Origin: an alpha proteobacterium BAL199
GTDB lineage: Bacteria; Pseudomonadota; Alphaproteobacteria; Thalassobaculales; Thalassobaculaceae
Reading direction: 5' to 3'
Assembly: GCA_000171835.1 (NCBI GenBank)
Contig: ABHC01000029.1
Location: 1-53,038, forward strand
DNA: 53,038 nt
This document shows, piece by piece, positions 1 through 8,866 of this stretch (position 1 is the first letter of the stretch; the number at the start of each line of letters is the position of its first letter). The notes beneath the pieces are model-generated. The model had not been told where the DNA came from. It saw only the letters and a program-made list of their open reading frames with translations, and searched no databases. The translations under genes and the position numbers were made by a program.

Positions 1-193
1 CATCCTTGACCGCCGATCCCCGCCTGGCCCCGCAGAAGGCAGGTCGGGACGAAGGGATGGTCTCGCCGGTCGAACAAAGGGATCGATGCAGGCCCGTCGT
101 CAGGCCCCAGCTCGACAGCCGCTACCCACTCGGATTTCAAAAGAGGCACATTTGATCAGACCCAAGATGGCGACCCGACTATCGGTAGGCAGA
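1..193. other. No gene recognised at left edge
   Basis: No reading frame in this edge stretch has recognisable protein features, and no RNA gene or repeat is evident. It lies downstream of the leftward glycosyltransferase-like gene, so it may hold that gene's 3' untranslated region. Confidence 0.4.
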
Positions 194-1792
194 TCAGTCG
201 ACGGTACCGATGTGCCCTGCACTCCCCATTCGCTGCTCTGACATCGACGGTACCTGCCCATCATCCATAACGCTACGCAGTATCCCCAATTCACCGGCGG
301 CAAGGACCGTCGCATAGGTTTCAAGCACGTACCGGTCGGCCTGCTGAAGATCGATCTCGTCATGCGGGATCACTGCCTTAATCAACAGATCGCTTGGACG
401 GCGATTCCATGGGACGGATGATTTTCGATTGGTCGTGAAGTTCCGAACAACGTAGTTGGATATGAAGTACGCCACTTCGGTCGTTGGTACGGACAGACCG
501 AGAGTCTCTACCACCTCCAGCGCGGCGCGGTAGACGGAACGGAGCGGAGTGTCTTCGCGCTCCAGTTCTTGTTGGAGGAATGGGTCGGTGGAGAAACTAT
601 TTGAGGCAGCGTTCCGCCTGCGGATCACCGACAATACCGGAACGTATGACATTGGGCCGCATACGACGATCGCAAAATCCATCAGGATTTCGAGGAAAAG
701 CTCGGGCACGTTGTGGCGCTGGCCGGCTTGTGCGGCTGTGCGTGCGACGTCAGATCGCAAGAGGTTGTGAAAATAGATCGACGACCAGACGGAAACCTCA
801 CGCAAGCGGCCGACGGGATCCTGCGCAAGCACCGTCGCAAATCCCATATCGTTGATGCCCAACATGCACTGATTTGGACGCGCGTCATTCTGGCCGACCG
901 CTACATTGCGTCCGGACCCGACAATGGATCCGACGCCTGGGACGTGATCGAACTGCTGCCGAGCGCGAACCAAAAACCGTGGATTCACGAAATCATCGTC
1001 TCCCATCCAGAAGACGTACGGTGTCTCCACGGCTTGCATGGCAAGGTGCAGCCGTTCCACGAGTGTCCCGCCCACGAGGATCGTTGTGCGATCGTTGGTG
1101 AGCAGGGCGGCTTCTTCAAGTGTTTTCCTGTGGACGTTGACTGTATAAATGGTGCGCCAAGGCATTCGTCGGTTGATGATCAGAGATCGTAAAAAATCCT
1201 CATCGCGATTTGAATAAATAACTACAGTTGTTTCGTGAAGTGTCGGATGTTCAATTGTCTCGAGTGCTTTCAGTTTTTCAGGCAAACGAATTTCGGTAAT
1301 ACTTTTCGAACTGATCCAACGACTACTGTGACGTAGTCGTGGCGAGGGTAGTTTTTCGTACATCAACGGCATGAGGAACGCCCTGGCCTTTGCGCCGCTC
1401 TTCTCGAACATCCTGTACAGGCGCCGGGCGAGATCCACGTTGCGTTGATTATGAACAACAAACGCCGTGATTGCGGCCAAAGGGACTTGTTCAAGGGCAC
1501 GAGGTCCGTGGATGGCAACCCGCCGCTGCCATTGCGGCGTTGCTCCTTGGAGGAGTCCGAGAGTGATTATGAATTCTGGAGCTTCCGGATAAGCCAAATA
1601 GCCTAACCGGCTGGTTTTCGCGAGATCCGCTGGCGCGCAACGCAAGATATCCCGCGACAGATCCGCTCTTGAGGGAACAGTTGTCAAATTCTTGTCCAAT
1701 TTATCCAGGATCGACGCGTCCGCGCCCAGCGCGGGAGGATAGACGGTTGGCATGTTTCGGACAACTTGCCGACGCGGCAAACCGCAGATCAA
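194..1792 (-). CDS. Glycosyltransferase-like protein (GT-A/TIGR00180-like domain)
   Basis: A 532-residue protein. The central part (about residues 185-400) reads like a GT-A glycosyltransferase: a beta strand followed by YSNRDEDFLRSL, the usual N-terminal nucleotide-sugar region, then the acidic FWMGDDDFVNP, which fits the DxD metal/donor site. No membrane segments or signal peptide are visible, so it probably acts in the cytoplasm. Flanking residues are not recognisable. An internal start at Met14 is also possible. The ManC-like and GmhB-like genes nearby support a role in surface glycan synthesis, but acceptor and donor cannot be read from the sequence. GC is lower in the 5' half than in neighbouring genes, as is common for polysaccharide genes. 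Confidence 0.65.
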   Translation of the reverse strand: MICGLPRRQVVRNMPTVYPPALGADASILDKLDKNLTTVPSRADLSRDILRCAPADLAKTSRLGYLAYPEAPEFIITLGLLQGATPQWQRRVAIHGPRALEQVPLAAITAFVVHNQRNVDLARRLYRMFEKSGAKARAFLMPLMYEKLPSPRLRHSSRWISSKSITEIRLPEKLKALETIEHPTLHETTVVIYSNRDEDFLRSLIINRRMPWRTIYTVNVHRKTLEEAALLTNDRTTILVGGTLVERLHLAMQAVETPYVFWMGDDDFVNPRFLVRARQQFDHVPGVGSIVGSGRNVAVGQNDARPNQCMLGINDMGFATVLAQDPVGRLREVSVWSSIYFHNLLRSDVARTAAQAGQRHNVPELFLEILMDFAIVVCGPMSYVPVLSVIRRRNAASNSFSTDPFLQQELEREDTPLRSVYRAALEVVETLGLSVPTTEVAYFISNYVVRNFTTNRKSSVPWNRRPSDLLIKAVIPHDEIDLQQADRYVLETYATVLAAGELGILRSVMDDGQVPSMSEQRMGSAGHIGTVD

Positions 1793-2099
1793 CTGCGCAA
1801 CTTGCCTATCTGAATTCGCCGCAGTCCTATGGCGGTGGATGGCGTCCGATGCTTTGCTGAAATGCTAAACTATCGCGGCGCGGTTCTGCGAGATTCTTTG
1901 CTCCCGCGAACATCCGATCACCGCCTGGGCCGGAGATCACCAACCGCCGTCTCGACCATCTGCAGTCGAGTCGAGGATGCGGCCCAACGCCGCGATTGCC
2001 CGTGCGACAGGTTCTTTTCGTATACCGTCATCGCTATGTCATACTAACTATCCCGATGCGATTCCCGTCGATCAATCTTGAGGTATCCAGCCAACGATC
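1793..2099. other. Divergent intergenic region, about 300 bp
   Basis: This region separates two divergent genes and must carry both promoters. A possible small frame at 1829-2047 has no ribosome-binding site or protein-like features and I do not support it. Near 2015-2045 the sequence becomes AT-richer (TATACC and CATACT-like hexamers), where a rightward promoter could lie, but no convincing -35/-10 pair is seen. Confidence 0.4.
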
Positions 2100-2690
2100 A
2101 TGAGCGACGCGGTTCAATTTTTGCGCGCTTGGATTGCCGACCCTATGCGCGTGGCATCGATCACGCCGTCGAGCAACGCGCTGGCCGCGTTGATCACGTC
2201 TGAGATCAACCCGCAGACGACCCCGGTGATCGAACTCGGGCCTGGGACTGGAGTGTTCACGCGCGCTTTGCTGGCGCGGGGCGTTCCTCCAGAACGTTTG
2301 CTGTTGGTCGAGCGCGGCGCCGAATTTGCGACGATGTTGGAACAGCGCTTTCCGGGCGTCGGCGTCCTGGCGATGGACGCGTCCGACCTTGGCCGGGTCG
2401 AACTGTTCGACGGCGAGCCGGCCAAGGCAGTGATCAGCGGCTTGCCGTTCCTGTCGATGCCGACGCGGCAGATCATGGGCGTTCTGGACGGTTGCTTCGC
2501 CCATCTCGATCAGGATGGGATGTTCTATCAGTTCACCTACGGGGCGCGGTGCCCGGTGCCCCGGATCATCCTGGAACGTTTGGGGTTGAAGGCCGTACGG
2601 ATCGGCCGGACGTTCTCGAATTTTCCGCCGGCCGCCGTCTACCGGATTCGACGTCGCCCGATGCGGCGTCTCTACGCCGTCGGTTCATAG
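2100..2690 (+). CDS. Class I SAM methyltransferase, phospholipid N-methyltransferase (PmtA)-like
   Basis: A 196-residue protein. SAM-binding motif I is VIELGPGTGVF (residues 43-53) and is followed by an acidic strand end (LLVERGAEF), as in KsgA/PmtA-type Rossmann methyltransferases. The start, with FLRAWIADPMRVASITPSS, resembles the N-terminus of soluble bacterial phosphatidylethanolamine N-methyltransferases, in which 'P..vGai.PSS' precedes the SAM domain. The family makes mono-, di- and trimethylated phosphatidylethanolamine at the inner membrane. The substrate is inferred from family resemblance; an rRNA dimethyltransferase-like role is the main alternative. The ribosome-binding site is weak, with GAGG lying far upstream. 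The gene converges on the ManC-like gene with only 10 bp between them. Confidence 0.75.
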   Translation: MSDAVQFLRAWIADPMRVASITPSSNALAALITSEINPQTTPVIELGPGTGVFTRALLARGVPPERLLLVERGAEFATMLEQRFPGVGVLAMDASDLGRVELFDGEPAKAVISGLPFLSMPTRQIMGVLDGCFAHLDQDGMFYQFTYGARCPVPRIILERLGLKAVRIGRTFSNFPPAAVYRIRRRPMRRLYAVGS

Positions 2691-2700
2691 AACGACAGCG

Positions 2701-4146
2701 TCAGCCGCGACCGTAGGCGTCGTCGTAGCGCTCGATGTCGTCCTCGCCGAGATAGCCGCCGGATTGCACCTCGACGATGGCGACCGGCGCGTCTGTCGGA
2801 TTTTCCAGCCGGTGCACCCAACCCAACGGGATATCGATCGACCGGTTCTTGGTCAGATCGAGGGTCTCGAGCGTGTCTCGGTTCGGTCCACGCGTAACCC
2901 GGGCGGTCCCCTCGATGACCACCCAATGCTCGGCGCGATGCCGATGGCTCTGCAACGACAACCGGCCGCCGGGATTGACCCTGATCTGCTTGACCTGGAA
3001 GCCGGGGCCGCGATCCAGCGTGCAGTAGGAGCCCCAGGGCCGGTGAACTTCAGGGTGCCCGTCGGCCTCGGTCCGGCCGTCGGCACGCAATCGGTCGACG
3101 ACCGTCTTCACGTCCTGCGCCCGCGCGGCATTGGCAACCAGAACGGCGTCCGGCGTTGCCACGATCACCAGGTCGGCGACGCCGAGGGTGGTCACCAGCG
3201 GCCCAGTGCTGCGGATCAGGCAGTCCCGGGTGTCGACCGTCACGGTATCGCCGGACGCGACGTTGCCGGACGCGTCCCGGGTGCCCAGGGCATGGAGCGT
3301 TGCGAACGACCCGACGTCGCTCCACCCGGGATCGCAAGGAACTACGGCGGCTCGGTCGGTCTTCTCCATCACCGCGTAGTCGATGGAGATCGCCGGCGCC
3401 TGTGCAAACGCCTTCGGGTTCAGTCGTTCGTAGTCGAGGTCGCGGATCGTCCCGTCGAGGGTCGCGCGAGCTGCTGAGCCGATCGCCGGAGCCAGGCGAT
3501 CGACTTCACCAACGAGCGTATCGGCCCTGGTTAGAAAGTTGCCGGAGTTCCAGACGTGGTGGCCGTCTGCCAGATAGCTGGCGGCGGTTGCCACATCCGG
3601 CTTCTCAACGAAACGGTCGACCGCGTGGACACCCGGCAGTTCCCGCAACTCCTGGCCGACGCGAATATACCCATACCCGGTCTCAGGGCGATCAGGCCGG
3701 ATGCCGAAGGTGACGATGCGTCCGGCTGCCGCCGCCGGGTACGCCAGATCAACCGCATCCACGAACGCGCCGGGCCGTGACATGGCGTGATCGGCGGCCA
3801 GCAGCAAGATCAGCGCCGCGGGATCGTCTGCCATGATCCGGAGTGCCGCAACCGTTGCGGCCGGGGCGGAGTTGCGTCCCTCCGCCTCCAGCAGGATCGC
3901 GCGGGGGTGGATGCCGATCGCTCTGAGCTGTTCGGCAACCAGGAAGCGATGCTCGACGTTCGCGACCACAACGGGTGGAGCGAAACGTGTCGGGTCGGCG
4001 ACACGTCGTGCCGTGGCCTGCAGCATGGACATATCGTCAATCAGACTGAGGAATTGCTTCGGGTACTGGGCGCGGGACAGGGGCCAGAGCCGAGTGCCTG
4101 CGCCACCGCACAGGATGACGGGCACAATCAGCTTTCTGGCGTTCAT
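2701..4146 (-). CDS. manC: Mannose-1-phosphate guanylyltransferase / mannose-6-phosphate isomerase
   Basis: A 481-residue bifunctional enzyme of the AlgA/CpsB/XanB type. It makes GDP-mannose from mannose-1-phosphate and GTP, and the C-terminal cupin interconverts fructose-6-P and mannose-6-P. The nucleotidyltransferase signature GGAGTRLWPLSRAQYPKQF is at residues 14-32, with VEKPD near mid-protein. The C-terminal part has the metal-binding cupin SLQSHRHRAEHWVVIEGTA. The frame is open further upstream, but the ATG at 4144-4146 puts the family N-terminus in the right place, so I chose it. It lies 46 bp downstream of the GmhB-like gene on the same strand, probably in one transcript. It would supply GDP-mannose, or sugars derived from it, for surface polysaccharide. 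Confidence 0.93.
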   Translation of the reverse strand: MNARKLIVPVILCGGAGTRLWPLSRAQYPKQFLSLIDDMSMLQATARRVADPTRFAPPVVVANVEHRFLVAEQLRAIGIHPRAILLEAEGRNSAPAATVAALRIMADDPAALILLLAADHAMSRPGAFVDAVDLAYPAAAAGRIVTFGIRPDRPETGYGYIRVGQELRELPGVHAVDRFVEKPDVATAASYLADGHHVWNSGNFLTRADTLVGEVDRLAPAIGSAARATLDGTIRDLDYERLNPKAFAQAPAISIDYAVMEKTDRAAVVPCDPGWSDVGSFATLHALGTRDASGNVASGDTVTVDTRDCLIRSTGPLVTTLGVADLVIVATPDAVLVANAARAQDVKTVVDRLRADGRTEADGHPEVHRPWGSYCTLDRGPGFQVKQIRVNPGGRLSLQSHRHRAEHWVVIEGTARVTRGPNRDTLETLDLTKNRSIDIPLGWVHRLENPTDAPVAIVEVQSGGYLGEDDIERYDDAYGRG

Positions 4147-4192
4147 AAGCGCTCGCCTGTCATGCTCGTACGCTGGTCGCTCGCTCGCATCT

Positions 4193-4744
4193 TCATCCCA
4201 ACTCCCCGGTGCCAGATTTCTCGACCGTGGTCTGCTCAAGCAAGAATGCCACCACGGCGTCAAGATCCCCGCCGGTGTAAAGATGGCCGGCAATACCGGC
4301 CGCTTTGGCTGCCTCAACGTCGCTGTCGCGGTCGCCAATCATAAAGGATCCGACCCGACGCGTCGGCCAGTGCTCCATCAAGTCTAACAGCATGCCAGGC
4401 GCAGGCTTGCGCCAGTGGGCGTAGGCGGCGAACCGTTCGGGTTGATGTTCAGGGTGAAACGGGCTGTAACGCCAATCGTCGATCCGGGCGCTATGCTCGG
4501 CAAGGCGATCCGCCATCCATCGGTGCAGATTCTCGACATCGTCCGCGCCATACAGTCCCCGGGCGATACCGGCCTGATTGGTGACGACGAAAACCCGGTA
4601 TCCCGAACGGTTCAGGCGCCGCACCGCTGCAATCGCACCGGGTATCCAGGTGATCTGGTTCGCTCGGTGCGCATAGCCGATGTCTTCGTTGAGGATACCG
4701 TCGCGGTCCAGGAATGCAGCCGGACGGAGCGTGAGATCGGCCAT
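4193..4744 (-). CDS. gmhB: D-glycero-D-manno-heptose 1,7-bisphosphate phosphatase-like HAD hydrolase
   Basis: A 183-residue HAD phosphatase of the GmhB/HisB-N type. Motif I is FLDRDGILNED (nucleophile and acid/base aspartates), motif II VVTNQAG, motif III lysine in WRKPAPGM, motif IV MIGDRDSDVEAA. In zinc-containing GmhB enzymes a cysteine-rich loop precedes the RKP motif; here the equivalent stretch reads SPFHPEHQPERFAAYAHWRKP and has no cysteines, so the structural zinc site is missing. The frame is open upstream, but the ATG at 4742-4744 gives the family N-terminus. It lies just upstream of the ManC-like gene, which fits nucleotide-heptose or mannose precursor supply. The true substrate may be another sugar phosphate. 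Confidence 0.82.
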   Translation of the reverse strand: MADLTLRPAAFLDRDGILNEDIGYAHRANQITWIPGAIAAVRRLNRSGYRVFVVTNQAGIARGLYGADDVENLHRWMADRLAEHSARIDDWRYSPFHPEHQPERFAAYAHWRKPAPGMLLDLMEHWPTRRVGSFMIGDRDSDVEAAKAAGIAGHLYTGGDLDAVVAFLLEQTTVEKSGTGELG

Positions 4745-4788
4745 GTTGTCGCTCGGCAATCCGGGAGGGTGAACGCCTGCTAGGAGCG

Positions 4789-6171
4789 TCACACCATGCA
4801 GATTGTCAATACCGAGCGGGGAGTAGGGTGGGTGCTGCGATAGAGTGGGAGGCTCAGGCGCACCCAGTCGAACGTCGAGGGGCCGCCGTTGGTCAGCAAC
4901 ACGCCGGTACACCGATGGACCAGAGGCGATCCGCGACGGACGGCGGTCTGAACATCCAATTCGACCCGGCGTCCAAGCCGACGATCCGGGGCATCGATCA
5001 AGCGCTTGCCGACCATCATCTCGGACGCGATTTCATCCCAGCACCCATGATCCCCGCCTTCGTACGCGGCGATCCGAAACTGGTTGTCCTGGTCGAGCTC
5101 GACGAGCTTGGCGCGGGCGGTGCGACCGCCTTCGCGTTCCAGCGCCTCAATCAGTCCCGACCCGTTGTCGCCATTGCCGCCATAGGCCCACCAGGTCCGA
5201 ACCGCCCGGGCGATGAGGTCGCGATGATGCGCGGCGACATCGTTCGGCAGATGCTCCGGCTCGATAGCGATCGACTGGATGGTTGTCGGGAACTGCGCGT
5301 ATTGCCTTGCCGTGACCAGATGGCGGATTCGGTCCGCCACCTGCTCGGGGTGTCCGTACTCGCTCTCCCAGGTCGCCCCGTCCCACCACGCAAGCGACAG
5401 CGGCTTCGCGGAGTCAGACCAGAGCATGCAGAGCTCAACCAAGCGGTCGACGGTGGCGGGTTCAAGCCCGTGCGGGTCGATGACGATGCGGGTTGGCAGG
5501 ATCGCCCGAAGATCGGTGCCGGCGTGCGGCCAGGGCCGTTCGATGGCCGCCCATCCGAGCGAATGCATCGCAAACAACACCATGTCCGGAGCGTCGTTCG
5601 GCAACTCGTCCGCCAAGCGCCGGCGATAGCGGCCATCTGCGTCCAGCCATTCAGCTGTCCGTAGCCGAACGGCCAGAGCCTCCGCGGATATCATCGCTCG
5701 CTCGATGGAACTGATCGATCGGCCGCTATCAGACACACTGGCGATCGGCGCTGCAGCCTGTGCTTGCTGAACCTCAGTGTCTTGGTCGAAACCGCGCAGG
5801 ATCTCATCGATCGAGGGTCGGCCGTTGCTTCCTCGCCGGTAACGCACCGAGGCTTCAAGGTAGTTCACTGCCGCATCTGTGTCGGCGAAGCAAACCGATA
5901 CCGGGCGCGTGTCAGCGCTGATCAGGTTGATGGTAATTCGATGCCCTTCGGATGCGCATTTGAGCGCTTCGGGCAGCAATGCGACCACCATCTCGGAGAC
6001 GACCATCGGGTTGACGTGCACGTTCACGGTGCGCGCGCCGACGGCGACATCGATCCAACCCATGAGATTGACGGCGGTTGCCCACATGGTGCGCTCCGCG
6101 CCTTGCCCATCAGACAGACGTGGACCGATTCCTTTGGCCGTGAGCCAGAACGAGTTGATGTCGGAGTCCAT
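4789..6171 (-). CDS. Protein of unknown function, 460 aa, possible C-terminal PAS-like region
   Basis: I do not recognise this 460-residue protein. It has no signal peptide or membrane helices. The first 110 residues look alpha/beta (WIDVAVGARTVNVHVNP, ITINLISADTRPVSV); the middle (about 150-300) is rich in charged and Trp residues (ERPWPHAGTD, LAWWDGATWESEYG). The last about 80 residues (CWDEIASEMMVGKRLIDAPDRRLGRR... then a beta-rich end) vaguely resemble the second half of the short PAS-like proteins elsewhere in this window, which is weak evidence for a sensor role. It lies 44 bp upstream of gmhB on the same strand, so it may head the gmhB-manC transcript. Codon use is typical of the region. 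Confidence 0.6.
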   Translation of the reverse strand: MDSDINSFWLTAKGIGPRLSDGQGAERTMWATAVNLMGWIDVAVGARTVNVHVNPMVVSEMVVALLPEALKCASEGHRITINLISADTRPVSVCFADTDAAVNYLEASVRYRRGSNGRPSIDEILRGFDQDTEVQQAQAAAPIASVSDSGRSISSIERAMISAEALAVRLRTAEWLDADGRYRRRLADELPNDAPDMVLFAMHSLGWAAIERPWPHAGTDLRAILPTRIVIDPHGLEPATVDRLVELCMLWSDSAKPLSLAWWDGATWESEYGHPEQVADRIRHLVTARQYAQFPTTIQSIAIEPEHLPNDVAAHHRDLIARAVRTWWAYGGNGDNGSGLIEALEREGGRTARAKLVELDQDNQFRIAAYEGGDHGCWDEIASEMMVGKRLIDAPDRRLGRRVELDVQTAVRRGSPLVHRCTGVLLTNGGPSTFDWVRLSLPLYRSTHPTPRSVLTICMV

Positions 6172-6328
6172 GAAATGCGTCCACCCGGCAGTACGAGGTC
6201 AAAGTCTTGCACGCCGGCCCGAATCGTCACAAGAACCAATCGTATGGTGTTTTATGCACTTTTTGGTAGTATTCAATATTGTTGGACGATCGGATTAAAA
6301 GAATGATCTTGATCGAAGCAAAGGTGAC

Positions 6329-6358
6329 GGGCGTGACCTCTTCTGGGAGGCCACGCCC
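6329..6358 (-). terminator. Hairpin downstream of sodB, probable terminator
   Basis: GGGCGTGACCTC, a six-base loop (TTCTGG), then GAGGCCACGCCC: a 12-bp stem with one non-Watson-Crick position, starting 8 bp beyond the sodB stop. There is no strong U-run after it on the sodB strand, so termination is inferred from stem strength and position. The adjoining 6172-6328 is AT-rich relative to its surroundings and holds no gene. Confidence 0.6.
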
Positions 6359-6366
6359 ATCCACCA

Positions 6367-6972
6367 TCAGGATGCTTTGCCGAGGAGTTCGGCGACCCGT
6401 TCCCAGTTAACCATGCTGTCAAGGAATGCCTTGACGTAGTCCGGTCGACGGTTGCGGTAATCGATGTAGTAGGAGTGCTCCCAGACGTCGCAGCCGAGCA
6501 GCGCGGTCTCGCCGAGTGCCACCGGATTCACGCCGTTCGCGGTCTTAGTGACCTTCAGTTTGCCGTCCGAGCCGACCGCCAGCCAGCACCAACCCGACCC
6601 GAACTGGGTGACGCCGGCGTTGACGAAGTCCTCCTTGAACTTGGCGACGCTGCCGAAGTCGGCGGCGATCCGCTTTTCCAGTTCACCCGGCATGGCGCCG
6701 CCGCCCTTCGGCTTCATCCACTGCCAGAACTCGATATGATTCCAATGCTGTGCGGCGTTGTTGAACAGGCCGGCCAGCTTGTCGTTCTTGTACGACGCCT
6801 TGACGACCTCCTCGAGCGACTTGCCCTCAAGGCCGCTGTCCTTCAACAGGTTGTTGCCGTTCACGACATAGGCGTTGTGGTGCTTGTCGTGGTGGAACTC
6901 CAGCGTCTCCGCCGACATGTACGGCGCCAGCGCGTCATACGCGTAGGGCAGCGGGGGAAGTTCGAATGCCAT
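6367..6972 (-). CDS. sodB: Superoxide dismutase [Fe]
   Basis: A 201-residue cytoplasmic superoxide dismutase. Metal ligands are visible at H27 (EFHHDKHH), H79 (AAQHWNHIEFW), D162 and H166 (CDVWEHSYYIDYRNRRPDYV). Gln75 in the AAQHWNH segment is the position and residue typical of iron rather than manganese enzymes, where the glutamine comes from the C-terminal domain. The length is normal for the family. The start ATG has a good ribosome-binding site (GAGAGGAGAG). It is divergently transcribed from the metallophosphoesterase gene and ends at a strong hairpin, so it is probably a single-gene unit. Metal choice is predicted from sequence only; cambialistic enzymes exist. Confidence 0.96.
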   Translation of the reverse strand: MAFELPPLPYAYDALAPYMSAETLEFHHDKHHNAYVVNGNNLLKDSGLEGKSLEEVVKASYKNDKLAGLFNNAAQHWNHIEFWQWMKPKGGGAMPGELEKRIAADFGSVAKFKEDFVNAGVTQFGSGWCWLAVGSDGKLKVTKTANGVNPVALGETALLGCDVWEHSYYIDYRNRRPDYVKAFLDSMVNWERVAELLGKAS

Positions 6973-7160
6973 CGGTCGCTCTCCTCTCGTGAATTCGTCG
7001 GTGATCGCGGAGCGGCTCTCGTCTCGGGGCCGGCTTCCGTATCCCGGCTACATGTAAGCCCAAGAAAAATCTTGTCCAGAGAGAACCGGTGAGCGTGCGT
7101 TGGCCCTTCTGTCCAATGGCCGGTCCCCCGTATAACCGAAGGAGACGAAGGAGGAATGCG

Positions 7161-7967
7161 ATGCTGTTTGTCCAGATCACCGACCTGCATGTCCGCGAGT
7201 CCGGAAATCCGCTCGCCGGGCGGGTCGACACGGCCGGATTCCTCGACCGGATGGTCACCCGTCTGAACGCGCTGAATCCGCGGCCGGGTGCGGTTCTGAT
7301 CACCGGTGACCTGATCGACAACGGGTCGGAAGCGGAGTACCGCTTGCTGCGGCAGCGGCTGGCGGCGCTGGACATGCCGGTCTATCTGGCGCTCGGTAAT
7401 CACGATGGCCGCGAAGCGTTTCGGGCGAGCTTCACGGACCTCGATTACTGGGATGCCGGCACGGCATTCGTGCAGTACGCAGTCGACCTGGACGGTGTCC
7501 GGCTGCTCGTCCTGGATACCCATGAGCCCGGCAAGCCGTCCGGCGTGCTGTGCCTGGAGCGGCTCAACTGGCTGTCCGATCGATTGGCGGAGGACCGATC
7601 AACTCCGACGGTGGTGGCGATGCATCATCCGCCGGTCCCGGTCGGCATGCCGAACATGGACCCGTCGCGGCTGCTGGCCGGGGCCGAGCGGTTCAAGGAG
7701 TTGATCGCCGGCGCGCCGAATGTCGAGCGCATCCTGGCCGGCCATCTGCACCGCTCAGTAACGGCGCGGTTCGCCGGCACCGTGCTCGACGTCATGCCGG
7801 GCGTCGCCCATCAGATTCATCTGGACCTGATGGGCGAGAGGCCGCTGAGCTTCGCGTTCGAGCCGCCGATGCTGCAACTGCACGCCATGGTGCCCGGCGC
7901 CGGGCTGGTCAGCCACAAGGTCTACGCCGAACCGTCGGACGGCCCTTACCCGTTCCGCGGCGGCTGA
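7161..7967 (+). CDS. CpdA-like metallophosphoesterase (cyclic nucleotide phosphodiesterase family)
   Basis: A 268-residue calcineurin-like phosphoesterase. All metal-site motifs are present: ITDLHV (D-x-H), GDLIDNG, GNHDGR, AMHHPP and AGHLHRS. This set and length match CpdA-type 3',5'-cyclic nucleotide phosphodiesterases, which in proteobacteria lower cAMP; other phosphodiester substrates are possible. I chose the ATG at 7161 because of the AAGGAGG box 7 bp before it; the frame is open farther upstream. A TATAAC hexamer at 7131 is a candidate -10. The last 22 bp overlap the end of the convergent dehydrogenase gene. Confidence 0.85.
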   Translation: MLFVQITDLHVRESGNPLAGRVDTAGFLDRMVTRLNALNPRPGAVLITGDLIDNGSEAEYRLLRQRLAALDMPVYLALGNHDGREAFRASFTDLDYWDAGTAFVQYAVDLDGVRLLVLDTHEPGKPSGVLCLERLNWLSDRLAEDRSTPTVVAMHHPPVPVGMPNMDPSRLLAGAERFKELIAGAPNVERILAGHLHRSVTARFAGTVLDVMPGVAHQIHLDLMGERPLSFAFEPPMLQLHAMVPGAGLVSHKVYAEPSDGPYPFRGG

Positions 7968-8866
7968 TCGGCTTCTCGCACCGCCGCCAGGAAGTCCTCC
8001 AGCGTTTCCGGCCCGGCCGCGCCGAAGCGGTCGCGCAGGCCGAGGTTGGCGATCCACATCTGACGCTTGCCGGTACCCTCGGTCGTGAACGGCTCGAGAT
8101 CCAGGTCGCGCAGGGTGTCGGCGACCGAGTCCATCTCGACCGCCCGGCGCCGGCCGTGCAGCGCCATCCGGCCCATGTGATAGGTGGCGAGTTGACGCCA
8201 ATCGATGTCGGGGAAGGTGCCCTGGATCGAGGCCAGCACCCGGTCGGCGACGCCGGCGCGGTCGGCGGCCACTAGGCTCTCGCACAGGATCGCCTCGATG
8301 CCCTTCATGAACACGCTGCGCGCCATCTTGATGGTTGATGCCTGGCCGATCCTGTCGCCGACCACCTCGATGGTCATGCCGAAGGGGGCAAGCTGCGCTG
8401 CCGCGTCGTGGGCGGCCGGGCCAGCCAGCAGCATCGGCACCTTGTGACCGCGGCCGGGAACGGTGTCCATCACCGCCACGTCGACGTAGCTGGCGGCCGA
8501 CTGCGCCTCGACCACGCCGGCCGCCTTGATCTTCTTGCCGGGCGAGCAGGAGTTCAGGTCGAGGTACAATTGGCTGGAGCGCAGGTGCGGGGCGGCGGCG
8601 GTCGCCGCTTCCAGCGCACGCTCGGAGGTGACGGTCGACAGGATGATGTCGGCCTCCGCCAGCGCCTCGGCGACGGTCGCGCACGGCTTGGCCGGCACAG
8701 CCGTGGCCTTGGCGATCCAGGCGTCGCGCGTGGCGGGGTCGTCGATCAGCAGATCGTAGGCGGCGACCGAGGCGGCGCCGGCGTCCAGCAGGCCGCGGGC
8801 GAGCAGCGGCCCCGCCTCGCCGAAGCCGACGAAGGCCAGGCGAGGCGTGTTGCGGGAAGCCGGCAT
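7946..8866 (-). CDS. NAD(P)-binding 6-phosphogluconate-dehydrogenase-like oxidoreductase (DUF1932 C-terminal domain)
   Basis: A 306-residue beta-hydroxyacid dehydrogenase family protein. The N-terminal Rossmann motif is FVGFGEAGPLLARGLLDAG. The substrate loop reads DVAVMDTVPGRG. The catalytic-lysine helix is STIKMARSVFMKG. The C-terminal part (YHMGRMALHGRRRAVEM) matches the DUF1932 helical domain. The start overlaps the stop of the upstream dehydrogenase as TGATG, so translation is probably coupled. It is the last of three genes with the carboxymuconolactone-decarboxylase-like gene, which suggests a catabolic pathway for a branched or aromatic-derived hydroxy acid. The substrate is unknown. 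Confidence 0.85.
   Translation of the reverse strand: MPASRNTPRLAFVGFGEAGPLLARGLLDAGAASVAAYDLLIDDPATRDAWIAKATAVPAKPCATVAEALAEADIILSTVTSERALEAATAAAPHLRSSQLYLDLNSCSPGKKIKAAGVVEAQSAASYVDVAVMDTVPGRGHKVPMLLAGPAAHDAAAQLAPFGMTIEVVGDRIGQASTIKMARSVFMKGIEAILCESLVAADRAGVADRVLASIQGTFPDIDWRQLATYHMGRMALHGRRRAVEMDSVADTLRDLDLEPFTTEGTGKRQMWIANLGLRDRFGAAGPETLEDFLAAVREADQPPRNG

Noticed and set aside
1829-2047. A 72-residue plus-strand frame in the divergent spacer
   Set aside because: No ribosome-binding site, no protein-like pattern, and it would occupy the promoter region of the methyltransferase gene.
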